Origin: Imbricaverruca yamaguchii
Lineage: Eukaryota; Arthropoda; Thecostraca; Neoverrucidae
Reading direction: 5' to 3'
Length of the DNA: 64,000 bases
Assembly: GCA_034440575.1 (NCBI GenBank)
Contig: JAOTOL010001622.1
Coordinates: forward strand, 336,001 to 400,000
Positions 23,781-36,257 of the stretch are shown here, piece after piece. The position numbers and the translations under genes are program-made. The notes beneath the pieces were generated by a model. It did not search any database. It was given only the letters and a program-made list of their open reading frames with translations, and was not told the origin of the DNA. Positions within the stretch are counted from its first letter, which is position 1, and every line of letters starts with the position of its first letter.

Positions 23781-24479
23781 TTTGGATGGACATTGATTTT
23801 TGGTAAGCCAGGGCTCGGATTGTACGATACCCCCTCCTCCCATTGTAAGTAAGCATGGCACCAGGAATGCAGCAATGCATTCATGCATGCATCTAGCTGC
23901 AGAATGCTAAAGCTTTACAAAAGTACATCGATTCATTATTATGTTAGGCATAAATAAGCACTTGCAAGGATTCGTAGCATCTCGCAAGGGCCCGCGCACA
24001 TTCGGAAGAACTCATACCCGTTTTCACACAACTATTGATCCGCTATGAATCGAAACGTAAATTTACCATCCACATCAAATGAATCACATTATTGCAAATT
24101 CCTCAGTTTCATTACAGCGTGGCACGTGTCGGCGACCTTTATTTGATATCGTTTGACTCAAAGTGCGTGCATTACCACTGAGGATCTACTGAGGATATAT
24201 TAAATCATGCCACTCCATGCGCAATCGTAAAATCATAGGTATCATTGGGCGGTCCATAAACCCGTATTTATCTGTTGGCATTGTGAGCAAAAACACCGAC
24301 GTCCCATCTGTGTTAATTTGTATTGCTCGACCGTTCATTCTCGCATCTCCTGGATGCTCAGAATACGTAATTTGTGGTATGCGGACATATATGCAGTTCG
24401 CCTCTCTCCACAGTATGTCTTGCTCTGTCTTTCACTCATTTACTGATTTACTCGAGCACTCATTCAGTAGGCATTATAT

Positions 24480-24610
24480 TCTCGTGTAGAAGACAACATT
24501 CTTAGAGCACACCTGTGATGAATAATACGTTATGCTTCAGATAATCCCCAGCAGACCAGTTGGCACTGTACTCTCGTGTAGAATACAGCATTTTTTACAG
24601 CGCAATTGTG
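24480..24610 (+). repeat. Diverged ~92-bp tandem duplication
   Basis: CTCGTGTAGAAGACAACATT followed by GTGATGAATAA near 24480-24525 recurs as CTCGTGTAGAATACAGCATT followed by GTGATGAATAA near 24572-24617. Confidence 0.5.
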
Positions 24611-24615
24611 ATGAA

Positions 24616-24787
24616 TAAGCCGTTGACCAACACCCTAATGCTGGAGTTAAGAGCCCCTCGTGTAACCGGCGACGAAATCTGGGAACGAATTCGAGCATTT
24701 TTTAACCAGCTAACTCCTATGTATTGCAAGCGCCTGACGGACTCTGTTCCCAGACGAATGCAAGAGGTGGTCATCAGCGGTGGGTGA
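24616..24787 (+). pseudogene. Tc1/mariner-like transposase C-terminal remnant
   Basis: The frame ends ...DEIWERIRAFFNQLTPMY, then RLTDSVPRRMQEVV and ISGG before a stop. The order Trp, Leu-Thr, Leu-x-x-Ser-x-Pro-Arg-Arg-x-x-x-Val-Ile, Gly-Gly matches the C-terminus of Tc1-type transposases. The catalytic DDE region is not present in frame upstream, so only a fragment remains. Confidence 0.5.
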
Positions 24788-25302
24788 TGGCCATAACGTC
24801 AGGCCGCAGAAGCAATTATTATATGCAATACACGATGATGATTGCTCTGCGTGCGATGATTTTGTCTTCATCTTTGCCAAGGAAACAGGTCTGCATAGGC
24901 GTGATGCGACCTCATGCAGTGTCCACTCTCGGCATGCGACATACAAAACTGCACAATGCGCTATGTACTAAGCCATGGATGGAGACTTCTCGCCAACTCA
25001 GTGGCCTAGCTTTAGAACAGGGTCATCTGGATCGCCCACCGAATTAAAAACTATGTAATATGGGCCACGCCAATGCAGATTCTCACGATTTCGCAGTCTT
25101 TTTTTTCTTACAGTTGCATTCATCATTTCTCCCCCAGAAGCAGGTATCAGAGGTCCAGGAGCAAGCTGTGGTTTCCCACTCTACCCATGACTTGTGCCCC
25201 TCCTGTTCACCGAACAAGAAGAAAATACAGCACACTGATAAAAGCAGGGAGGGACCGGGTAAGGGTGTGAGAAGACTATCATGCAGACGTCACTGGACAC
25301 AC

Positions 25303-25741
25303 AAAAAACACACATACACACAAAAACACACACATACACACACAAAAACAGACACACACACACACAAAACACATGTACACACAAAACACACACACACACA
25401 CACACAAAACAGACAAACACACAAAAACACACACACACACAAAACATACATACACAAAAACACACACACACACAAAAACACACAAACACACACACAAAAA
25501 CACACACACACACACAAACACACACAAACACACAAAAACACACACATACACACAAAAAACACACACACACACACAAAAACACAAAAAATACACACACACA
25601 CAAAAACACACACACACAAAAACACACATACACACAAAAACACACACACACACACACAAAAAACACACACACACACAAAAAACACACACACACACAAAAA
25701 CACACACACACACACCAAAAACACACACATACACAAAAAAA

Positions 25742-25774
<33 letters not shown>

Positions 25775-26009
25775 CACAAAAACACACATACACACAAAAA
25801 CACACACACACACAAAAACACACATACACACAAAAACACACACACACACACAAAAACACACACACACACACAAAAACACACACACACACACAAAACACAC
25901 ACACACACACACAAAAACACACACACACACACACACAAAAACACACACACACACACACACAAAACACACAAACACACACACACACACAAAACACACACAC
26001 ACACACACA

Positions 26010-26057
<48 letters not shown>

Positions 26058-26697
26058 CACACAAAAACACACACACAAAACAAACACACACACACACAAA
26101 AACACACACACACACACAAAAAACACACACACACAAACAAAAACACACACACACACAAAAACACACATACACACAAAAACACACACATACACACAAAAAA
26201 TACACATACACACAAAAACACAAACACACATACACACACAAACACACATACACACAAAAACACACATACACACAAAAACACACCCACATACACACAAAAA
26301 CACACATACACACAAAAAAAAATACATACACACAAAAAAACACACATACGCACAAAAACACACATACACACAAAACACACGCACCTACACACAAAAAACA
26401 CAGACATACACACACAAAAACACACATGTATACACAAAAACACACATATACACATACACACAAAAAACACACATACACACAAAAACACACACACATACAC
26501 ACAAAAACACACATACACACAAAAACAAACATGCACACAAAAAACACACATAGACACAAAAAACACATACATACATACACACAAAAACACACACATGCAC
26601 ACAAAGAAAACACACACATACACACAAAAAAACGCACACATACACACAAAAAAAACACAAATATACACACACAAAAACGCACACATAAACACACAAA
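25303..26697 (+). repeat. Compound CA-rich microsatellite (~1.4 kb)
   Basis: (CA)n runs of varying length are punctuated by A4-A8 tracts and occasional CATACA. Both strands are free of stops over most of the block, giving spurious Thr-His and Cys-Val frames of up to about 500 codons. Confidence 0.97.
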
Positions 26698-26699
26698 AT

Positions 26700-28330
26700 T
26701 TGACTACTTTCACAGTTCTGTACTAACGCTGTTGGCATAGGTCGTTTTCTACACAGTGGATTTTAGCTGGGTGATGTGCAGCTGGAACAGCTGCTAAACG
26801 AATCCGGATCTCATGGCATTAGTGTACAGAATATGCTTGGAAAATCGATCATCCCGCTTCTGTTTGAGCAGATCTTGACTTCTCCAGCACCGATACGCCT
26901 AAGAGCAGGAAGACGTGACACATTTCCTTCCCCCATAAAGTGGGCTGGAAAGGCCAATTAACCAACATATGCTAATGGTTTCAGGCCGATATGATGTGCA
27001 CAGCAAGAGACAACATCCTTCATCGTAAACATTGCTGGGCTTGGCCCTGTATTTGTCCACTGTATGCCCACCCCAGTGTCTTTTCTTGTGGGGTTCTTGC
27101 ACCCGTGTCCCCAAGCATCGGCTTTTGTATGTTCTCTACGAGTTTCATCATGTACCCAAAATATCAGCTCGTGTGAATGTGCTACACGTGGCTGTCCTTG
27201 CGCAGTTTGACGCTTCATGGATCCCATGAACCAGGGAATAGTCAGTGGGAGGGAGAAGTATAGTGTCCACGGATAACTTACATTGTAGATCCCCCCTCCC
27301 CAAACGCGATCGGTTTGGTTGAGTTTGGTCAGCTTGCGCATGCCAAACTCAGGAAATGTCATGTATGAGTCTATGCCAGTTTATCACACAAAGTTTTCAG
27401 CAGAATCCGGGAGGGTTATGCGTATCAATTAGAGCGAAGCAAAAAATCCATGTTTACGGAATTGCACAAGAACTACGACGACGTAAATCGAGGACCAATT
27501 ACATGACTATGTCAAAGTGTGTTGCATGACATGCGCTTCATCGTGGAAAATGTTACCATGATTTCTTTGTGGTTTTCGAAATGCTAGACGATTTGTCGTT
27601 ACTCAGTATATGGTACCATGACTTGTTCTGCGCACTGTACCAGATAGACTCAAACACTCTTCGAATGCCTTACAAGAGCACATAAAAGGTGAGATGTTGC
27701 AGCACGTCATCTATTTAGTTTTGTTCTTGTTTTGTGAACACTGCAAAAAAGCGATCGAATAAAACCGGACAATTTGACAGAATTGGGGTACATCTTGGAA
27801 AGTCATGGCTCATGCCTTCATCACCACCTCGGCCACACCAACTTTGAAAACGATTCTCTTACCATGGTAGTATGCTGGAGAACTTCCTTCTCGCTTCTTG
27901 ATGCTGCAACTGGAGATCTTTCACACAAAAAGAATGAAACGGATGGAAGATTAATATTGTTCTTAAAATGCTCGGCGCCCATCAAACTTTCTGCATCCTT
28001 GTCGGATTCAACCTGGTAGTGATTTTGGTTTGGAAGCTCTTTGAAATGTTATTTTTGCATCAGTGCACTTTTATTTTTCCATGCGAACATTTGCTCCGAT
28101 TATACACCTGTATATATAAATTTATGTATATGTATACATATATATATATATATATATATATATTGTCATATTTTGTCAGTATATTTCCACGCTGGTATGT
28201 TTTGTTAAAGACCACAGCATATCTTGCTTTGATAAGCTTCTTCGTACATCTTTCAAATTCCCGGATTGTTCGTCTTTGATCTTCATTTACGTTGTAAAGT
28301 ATTGGTCCGATATCACTCATCTATTCTCAA
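26700..28330. other. Anonymous stretch
   Basis: Contains a short (TA)n at about 28138-28162. A 134-codon minus frame at 27362-26958 is unrecognised. No exon supported. Confidence 0.4.
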
Positions 28331-28560
28331 CGGGCGTTGGTAGCTCGGTGGTTAAGCTGGGCGTCTGGCAAGCCAGAGGTGCAGGGTTCTATTCCCTGCG
28401 GTGCATCTTCACTTCCATTTACTTGGCCGTTGTGTGTTTGTTTTTGCAGTTGTGTGCCTGTTTATGTCGTTGTGTGCCTGTTCATGCCATGGTGTGCCTG
28501 TTTATGCCGTGGTGTGCCTGCTTATGCCTTGTTTTTGCCGCTGTGTGCCTGGTTATGTTG
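28331..28560 (+). mobile_element. tRNA-like head followed by a 21-bp minisatellite
   Basis: 28331-28400 resembles a tRNA: A box TAGCTCGGTGGTTAAG, a CTGGCAAGCCAG anticodon arm, and a B-box-like GGTTCTATTCCC within a GCAGGG/CCCTGC T arm. Downstream, 28428-28556 holds about six copies of TGTGTGCCTGTTTATGCCG. This is consistent with a SINE whose body has become tandemly repeated. A working tRNA is unlikely because the acceptor stem does not pair well. Confidence 0.5.
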
Positions 28561-29129
28561 GCCAGCCCCCACGTCACGAGGGCCTCAGCCACGTGACACG
28601 GTATCGTCACGTGACACAGCTGACACGGAAGGTCCCACGACATGCCGAATCAATCGGAAGTGGCCCGTAAAGGCCATCAGTCATACGGGCTATCCACACA
28701 TGCAATGCCGCAAGAGCAATATCATCATGCGGCGGAGGTCGAGACGCAGTCTTCTGTGAAACACGAATGAAACATTTACGCACAGGATATTACGCACATG
28801 CTATATGCATCAGGCCGTCTACCAATATTAACGAAAGGGTCTTACATCATCCAAGTCCAAGTATCGACCGCATCGGTTACTTCTTATAGTCGTGTTTAGT
28901 TTGACAATACTCAGGACAGCTTCTCGCAACATTATCAACGCATGCAACTGGTTGATTAGCCGACCCGGATCACGGATGTATGTAGCTGTTTCAGTGCCCG
29001 GCCAATATCCCTATGCCGGGTCGCATCCTGCTCATTATGACAAAAGTGACACGGCTTATCCCCACAGAGAACGTTGCCTCCGACCGAAAAACACTCCCGC
29101 ATGCAACCATGGCATCTGGCAAAGTGCTG

Positions 29130-29313
29130 TTTGTTGTTTGTTTATTGGTTGGTTCACGACACACTTTATGCACATTCACGGCTAATGGCGCCGCCCACAC
29201 TGTTTCGCCGGTGGGCCGCGGGATTGGGAAATGTCCTGAGTGGCGCTAGAGTCGAACCCGGGACCTTTGGTACCCATAGCCCGACACCTTAACCACTCGG
29301 CCATCCCCGCCCC
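29130..29313 (-). mobile_element. tRNA-derived SINE (family 2), copy 1
   Basis: On the minus strand the head reads GGGATGGCCGAGTGGTTAAG (Leu/Ser-type A box) and CGGGTTCGACTC (B box). The body contains the block complementary to GGCGCCGCCCACACTGTTTC. Perfect 12-bp target-site duplication GGCAAAGTGCTG at 29118-29129 and 29314-29325. A relative lies at 36258-36480. Confidence 0.88.
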
Positions 29314-29325
29314 GGCAAAGTGCTG

Positions 29326-31586
29326 GTATGATAACCAGCCCGCAGTGTCAGCCTGAATCTGCTCAGTACTTTACGTATGATTGCTGCAGTACTTCAAGAC
29401 ATATTTTTACGGATAATCGTTGATCAATAAACGCTGACAAAATCAGGCATGACTACTCATGCCTGATTACTCATGATAACCGTCGTAGTTTCACTGGCTC
29501 GGGTGTTGAAGAGCGCAAATGCTCCATAGGCAGTCCATGGGAGCTTATCGGAAGGGAATTGCTGTTCATTATCTAAGATAGTTTGCAATGATTTTCAATG
29601 GGGTACCCTGAATACATATCGGTCTAAATCCGCTAATTTTCAAAATTATAAAACAGAGAGAGGGTCGCTACAAATGCGTCGCCCCTTGCGCAAGTACTGG
29701 CTACGCCGATGTACGGTAGGTTCGTGTGCAGTAGGCTCGCATACAACAATGCATACAAAGGTGCAGCGATGCCGTCGCCATTGCGTTAGCTGGTGGCCGG
29801 TTGTGTATGCTGGCTGACCCGCCGGACCGAGAGCACACCATGCACGTGCGACAGCCCAGCAGCGCCGCAACCGAAGCATTGCTCTACTGTAACTAAAACT
29901 AAATTTGTAAGTTAGTCTTCCACGAGTCAGCTGACGGTCTACATTCAGGCGGAGGTGGAATATCACGCCTCATAAATACTCCACCTCTTGTTCGTCTTGT
30001 GGTAGAGTCTGGGTGCTGTGGCAGTGTCCCAATATTCGTCTTGTGTGTCAATACTCGTCTTGTGACACCGAGTCCGTGTCCTGTGGCAGTGTATCAATAC
30101 CCGTCTCGCGACAGAATCCGGGTGCCGTGGCGGTGATGAGAGACGGTGTTTTTTCCACGTTCGAACTGTTCCCGTGCAGACTTTTACCATTCGGGGTCTT
30201 TTGCCACACGGACTTTTTCCATTGCGTGTTTTCTTTCCCGACGAACTTTTGCCACCGAATCCGGGTCTTGCCGTCGTTGCCGTCTGACAACGTCAACTTC
30301 GGAACCCTCTTTCGAAATGCGTCCAACCGCACAATCATGGTCCCTGGAGCCCGAGCAGAAGTCGTCGCCCATCGGCTGGCGCCGGCCCGCGTGACATCGG
30401 CAGTTGGCGGCTCGCACTGCCGCCCATCGTGTCCCCATGTACATGGCGGCATTGCATCGCCATATGAGGCGTCGCCATTGCCCATGCAGGGCAGGGGCCC
30501 GTCGAAGTCGTCGACCGAACCGCTTCCTCCGAGTTCCGGCACGAGATTGACCCGTGATGGGTGTGGCCGACCGACGGTCACGAGCACCAAGTACCATTGG
30601 ACCGCAGTGCATGTGGAGCGTGTCATGAGTGCGAAGTTCGGATCCCTCTCTGCGTGGTGTGTTGCAGAAGGTGATGCCGGCCAGTGATAGGCCAGGGCGC
30701 TGGCCTGGTGGGCCGCTCCCCACGAGCGACTGGTCCCCTCTCTCGTGCGCGGCTCGGTCAGACGGAGATGAGCCGTCGGCGCGGTAAGATGTAGCCCTGG
30801 GGTGAGATGCGGACGTGGTGGCAGCTGTCCGTCATGGGCGCCTAGAGACTTGAAGGCACGATCTTGAAAACGGCACGTGTCGGTGTCATTGCTGTTCAAG
30901 CCGTTGCATAAGTTGTCGCCGTATTGCTTAATTGTCAGCTCGGTCAATATAAGGGCACTAGTGATAGATGAATTTGATAACTTCTTGGATTTGAGAACCA
31001 GTTATCATGCAAGCGAGGAAGCCCCTAGACTGACACTGCCAGGCGAGAAGAACATACATACGTATGCGAGTTTTTGCCATGCGAGTCTTCGTTTGGTAGC
31101 GGACCATGACCATATCACACTGCTGTGATCTCCTAAACTCAGCATGATGCTCGGTTATGTAAGAGGAGCTTACATAGCTCGACTCTGTTTTCCTGTTCGT
31201 CCACAGCTGCCAATAGCGTTTCATTTAATTAATTGGACCGGTCATGCTAATGAGTTTTGGGCTCCATCATTATGGTGGTTAAAGTTTGTATTGCACAATC
31301 TGATAAGTGCTACATCGGACTATACCAACATCCAGCACAGCTCGTGGTAAACTGATGAACCAGAACGCGAAGCAGATTGACCTTCACTTCACGCCCGGAA
31401 CTCTCACGTGCCGGCCAATGTCCACACTGATCTTGTTTGACGAGCACTTCCGTTCCGACTGGTGCGGCCGACACGAAGATGTGGGTGTGCCGCCTGCCAC
31501 TCCATCTGTCAGCTGAAGCGCACGCCCGCCGCCGCACCTCAACTCATTCGGACCGTGTCCCACCAGCCGAATCGGACCGAATCGGA
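29326..31586. other. Anonymous stretch with overlapping GC-driven open frames
   Basis: At 30013-30947 open frames occur on both strands (224 codons plus; 299 and 179 codons minus). None resembles a known family. Around 29990-30290 phrases such as TCGTCTTGTG, GGTGCCGTGGC and CTTTTGCCA recur irregularly, suggesting decayed tandem repeats. I do not call a gene here. Confidence 0.35.
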
Positions 31587-32655
31587 CGGCGGTGGCGGTC
31601 GGCTGGTGGGACGGTGGCGGTCGGATGGTGGGACGGTGGCGGTCGGTTGGTGGGACGGTGGTGGTCGGATGGTGGGACGGTGGCGGTCGGATGGTGGGAC
31701 GGTGGCGGTCGGATGGTGGGACGGTGGCGGTCGGTTGGTGGGACGGTGGCGGTCGGTTGGTGGGACGGTGGCGGTCGGTTGGTGGGACGGTGGCGGTCGG
31801 TTGGTGGGACGGTGGCGGTCGGCTGGTGGGACGGTGGCGGTCGGATGGTGGGACGGTGGTGGTCGGTGGTGGGACGGTGGTGGGACGGTGGCGGTCGGTT
31901 GGTGGGACGGTGGCGGTCGGTTGGTGGGACGGTGGCGGTCGGTTGGTGGGACGGTGGCGGTCGGATGGTGGGACGGTGGCGGTCGGATGGTGGGACGGTG
32001 GCGGTCGGATGGTGGGACGGTGGCGGTCGGATGGTGGGACGGTGGCGGTCGGGTGGTGGCGGTCGGATGGTGGGACGGTGGCGGTCGGATGGTGGGACGG
32101 TGGCGGTCGGTTGGTGGGACGGTGGCGGTCGGTTGGTGGGACGGTGGCGGTCGGCTGGTGGGACGGTGGCGGTCGGTTGGTGGGACGGTGGTGGTCGGCT
32201 GGTGGGACGGTGGCGGTCGGATGGTGGGACGGTGGCGGTCGGCTGGTGGGACGGTGGCGGTCGGATGGTGGGACGGTGGCGGTCGGATGGTGGGACGGTG
32301 GCGGTCGGATGGTGGGACGGTGGCGGTCGGTTGGTGGGACGGTGGCGGTCGGATGGTGGGACGGTGGCGGTCGGATGGTGGGACGGTGGCGGTCGGATGG
32401 TGGGACGGTGGCGGTCGGTTGGTGGGACGGTGGCGGTCGGATGGTGGGACGGTGGCGGTCGGATGGTGGGACGGTGGTGGTCGGTGGTGGGGTGGCGGTG
32501 GTGGGACGGTGGTGGTCGGTGGTGGTGGTGGTGGGGGTGGCGGTCGGCTGGTGGGACGGTGGCGGTCGGCTGGTGAGGTGGCGGTCGGTGGTGGCGGTGG
32601 TCGGTGGCGGTCGGATGGTGGGACGGTGGCGGTCCGACGGTGGGACGGTGGTCGA
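31587..32655 (+). repeat. 22-bp G-rich minisatellite
   Basis: About 48 copies of GGTGGCGGTCGGNTGGTGGGAC, where N is A, T or C, with a few shortened units near 31860, 32050 and 32480-32600. The plus strand is almost free of A and carries four or more GG/GGG runs per unit. Since 22 is not a multiple of three and the unit lacks stops, all frames on both strands stay open. Confidence 0.97.
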
Positions 32656-34350
32656 CCTCGTCGGTACAGCGCGTTTTCAGCAGTGACGTCACGACACATA
32701 AAACCCGGTAAATAAGATACACTCACAGCGTGGAGAAAAACTTATTTGGCGTGGAAATGCGCGAGAAAAGGCATAGTGAAAGAAAAACTTTATTACGCGT
32801 GGGACTAAAACACGTTTTGTGATTAACAAATGCTTTATAATAGAATTGAATGGTTATACATCTGTCTACGCTATTCGGGTTAACATTAGCGGTCAACAGG
32901 TACATAATGTGTCTAGTCCAGGTGACACCAACCATGACTAACAACGGGTGAACCATGCGAACACAGCAACAGCTTTGGCTTTCAATGAAACATCAGGATA
33001 TTTCGGAGAGAAGGAAAGCCTAAGTGATGCGCTGTGAAGGAAAATGCCTGCTCCACATTTCATGACCAGATCTGGTTAGACAATTGGTAGAGCGGCTATT
33101 TTCTTTTGTCTGATGTTTGCGGTCGCTCTCGAGCTGTTGCTGCAGTTGCCGAGCTGAGGGTCTTGGTGCCGCCAAATAAGCACCTCAAATATCCAGTGAA
33201 ACCCTTGGGCTCAAAACCAGCTGCAGCTAGTACATTCAAGATGAAAAGCACGAGTGAAAGGGATTTCATTGATTCTGGTTCTTTGGAGTATGAGAAGTTC
33301 ATATATAGTGTTATTGCACCTTGATTTTATATTTATGCTTGAAAAACATTGGTAATAAGCAAATAAAATTTGCTTTAAAATTGGCCCAGCCATCCTTGGA
33401 ATAAGCAAGAAACATTATTTCCTCCTCCTCCGATAAAATGTGTGTCTGAATAGCCCATGTTAATGCCTGGTTAAGCCGACGGGGATAGTTTCCGTCGCAT
33501 GGTTTTAGGATCCGCCGCGACTTTGCCTGGGTGGCGTCCACTACGGAGATAACTAGACCAATCATGTCTGTGAGAACCTGCGGCGCAGGCTCCTGCCGGG
33601 ACACCACGTACCGCTGACATAAAGCTGATCAGCTCAGGCTCACCGGTGTAGTGGTCAAAGCGCCCGTCTCGCAAAGAAGGGTCGCAAATCCAAAGCCCTT
33701 GAACCTCACGTATTTCAGGCTTCACGAGATCATTCGGCGTGAAAGAGTGGAGAAGCTACGTTACAAACGAGTTGGATGCGTAGCGAGGAGAACGAGACCC
33801 TTCTACATCCGCCTGCCGGCCACTGTGCCGCATTACACCGAGGTACTGCGGCACAGTAGGAGGCGTCCGGACATCGGTGACAACATGGAATTGGGACGGT
33901 TTTCTTGAGCACGTTTTCTTGTTCAGCACAAGAATTAACATGTGGAACCAAAACACTGTAGGGAATATTGCTTATATATGATACGGATTGCACATGCATT
34001 ACACGAATTTCAAGCGCTAGACATTGGAAGAAAAGAGAGTACGGTTTTCCATAGGATGTTTTTTTATCAGAAAAGTTTCCATTGTCTTCAGATCCTCCTT
34101 AAATGGAAGATTTATTGTGAACTGAACACTTGACGACATCATGTTAGAAAACTAAAAATTTATGTTTTGTCTAAGTTGACCTAATATTAATCCTCGCTCG
34201 TGCAGGAAAACAAGGCTGACACAAACTCCACATGGATTTCTTTGTGCAGCCACATAGAAATGGCGCGCGTCAGTGTGTGGCCGCCGCGTGGTGTTCGTTC
34301 CCATTCACATAATATGCAAATTTGAGGAGATAGAATCAGCTCACTAACCT
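32656..34350. other. Anonymous stretch
   Basis: Holds a perfect 11-bp inverted repeat with a 14-bp loop at 33822-33857 (ACTGTGCCGCA / TGCGGCACAGT). There are weak tRNA-like patches near 33067 and 33640. No exon recognised. Confidence 0.4.
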
Positions 34351-34359
34351 GTGACGTCA
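34314..34359 (+). promoter_or_regulatory. Octamer and perfect CRE upstream of the AKH-like gene
   Basis: ATGCAAAT (34314-34321), a POU-type octamer, is followed by the full palindromic cAMP response element TGACGTCA (34352-34359). They lie about 850 bp upstream of the AKH-like start codon. The motifs are seen; a link to that gene's expression in neurosecretory cells is inference. Confidence 0.35.
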
Positions 34360-34636
34360 TAGGCGGGAATATGTGAAAACATTATACTTTGGTGCTGCTA
34401 GTGAAATTTGCAAGCCACATTTCAATAAATGTTTTGTATTTGTCTTGGTAGTTATAACATTGTAACATGTTGACGGTCTGCATGCTATTTATTACTGCAA
34501 CCAATCAGGCTTGTCCTTTGTAGCATTTGTATCAACGGATTGGATATCGGATTGATATCTATATCCGGTACGGATATGGATACGGCTTGCATTGGTTCAT
34601 ATGGATACGGATTGCATCTGATTTGAAACTGTTCAC

Positions 34637-34666
34637 CTATATTGTGCCTTACGGGGCACAATATAG
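34637..34666. repeat. Perfect 12-bp inverted repeat
   Basis: CTATATTGTGCC, a 6-bp spacer, then GGCACAATATAG. Just upstream (34545-34625) CGGATATGGATACGG-like phrases recur. It could be a transposon scar or a hairpin; its role is unknown. Confidence 0.6.
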
Positions 34667-35202
34667 CTGTAGTAACCCAACGTAAGCAAGCGGGCTATCA
34701 TGATGTAGCAAACGAGAAATCATCTCGAACAACATTCTGGGCTTGTGTCATGTCGCTGACACTCTCCGTGGGGCCTCGTTAACATGTCACCTGCAGGGGC
34801 TGTGTCCCTGCAGTCACGACCCTGCCAGTCACAGGACCTTTCCCATTCCTTCGTCATTACTGTGGGGGCCGGAGTTGGCTGGGCGGTGACGATGCCACCC
34901 GCAGTAGACAGTGGACACGCCTCCCCCCCCCCCTCACGCACGCAAACTAACTGTTTGACGACGAATCCTTGACCCTCCGTGTGGAAACGTCAGATGGTTG
35001 GCAACTCCACACCACCTCCTGCATTGGCGAACGCGGTAAAATGCCTGACACGGACGAAGTCAGCTACAGTTCATCAATAACACGTCCGAAGCCAAATGAT
35101 AACACCGTCGTTCACAATCATCCTCCCGCCCGAACTGCAGCAGCATCCTGACGATGCCGGCGACGTGGCGGACGCGCGTGACGCCCCTGTGACGTCTCAC
35201 AG

Positions 35203-35430
35203 ATGCCGCGCGCGCTGGTGCTGCTGCTGGCGCTGCTGCTGTTCTGGGGCCGGTCGTCGGCGTCGGCGCAGCTGCAGTTCTCCGAGGGCTGGACGCACGG
35301 CAAGCGCGCCGCCCGGCCGGCGCGGACCCGCTCCGAGCTGGACTTCCTGCTGGGCGCGCGCCCGCCCGACGACGGCGCCGTCTGCTCGCCGTCCGCCGTC
35401 GCGATGCAGCTCATCCACCAGCTGATCATG
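35203..35430 (+). CDS. AKH/RPCH-family neuropeptide precursor, exon 1
   Basis: 76 codons. Residues 1-22 form a classic signal peptide (Leu-rich core ALVLLLALLLFWG, cleavage after SASA). Residue 23 begins QLQFSEGWTH followed by Gly-Lys-Arg, so the predicted hormone is pGlu-LQFSEGWTH-amide, with Gly33 as amide donor and Lys34-Arg35 as cleavage site. AKH/RPCH features are present: Gln1, Phe4, Ser5, Trp8. The rest is precursor-related peptide with Cys61 and a helix MQLIHQLIM. The exon ends in ATG|GTAGGC in phase 0. These peptides act through GnRH-like receptors to mobilise energy stores or control pigment. Glu6 and the Thr9-His10 extension are unusual. An AG directly before the ATG could be an acceptor for a 5'-UTR exon. 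Confidence 0.87.
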
Positions 35431-36257
35431 GTAGGCGACTGGCGCCTGCGGTGCCTCCCGTGCGTGTGGCATGCGCCTCGGTGCCCGTGGTGGCTCGGAG
35501 CCTGTGGCGATGTGACACCTGGTGGTGAGGTAGGACCTCGCCGTTATTCGGCCAGGCTCCTCGTGATTCATATGTATCGCGACACTTGTAAGCAAAGCAG
35601 TTAAATGGCTCGACTTGGGCCAGAGAAGCACGCCTGGTCGTGTCTTCCACGCAGGTTAAATGGCCGTTTGACATGGCCAGAACATGGTGCCACTAACGGC
35701 GCTGTGCGAGCCAGAGAAGGAGACGGGGTATGGGACTCCCCTGCAGACACAGCATCGAGTACTAACCCGCAACAGGTCGCTTGTGAGCAGACATCAACTG
35801 GGTTATCTTGGTAGTTTGTAAAGGAATGCTTCATCGTGCTCAATTTTAGTGGAAGTGTAGGAGTTTTTTTAATAGGCTGTAGGCTTATTCTGACAATTCG
35901 AAACAGTGCATCGAGACCAGGAACGTGCCCCTATTCTAGTCTCCAGCATGCATAATTATCTTTGATTCCGGCAGGTGCATGGACGCAATTAAGTTTGTTG
36001 GGCAATCGTTGTGCCAAATGCGTGGCTGTCTGGCCAGGAGCATGTAACTCTAACGTTATCCTTGCAACCATCCAGCGTCAGCACGTCTGGTCACCTTCAC
36101 TCGCACGGTTGAATCTTACCGGCTTAACCGTCCAGTCCGACCTCCTCGGCTCCCCTGCGGCGACTCCTGACCAGCGGCGACTCCTGACCGGGGCCAGTCG
36201 ACTCCTGACCAGAGGCGACTCCTGACCGGGGCCAGTCGCGCACCACCCGGCCACACC

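Noticed and set aside
25060..26740. About 500-codon Thr/His- and Cys/Val-rich frames
   Set aside because: They are direct translations of (CA)n and (TG)n on the two strands.
26958..27362. 134-codon minus-strand open frame as a gene
   Set aside because: No recognisable domain, splice signals or start context; retained only as anonymous sequence.
31437..32726. Gly/Trp/Arg- and His/Pro-rich frames of 360-417 codons
   Set aside because: They are open in every frame because the 22-bp G-rich minisatellite lacks stop codons.
35118..35631. Minus-strand and alternate plus-strand frames over AKH exon 1
   Set aside because: They are shadows of the GC-rich exon, with no signal peptide or family match.
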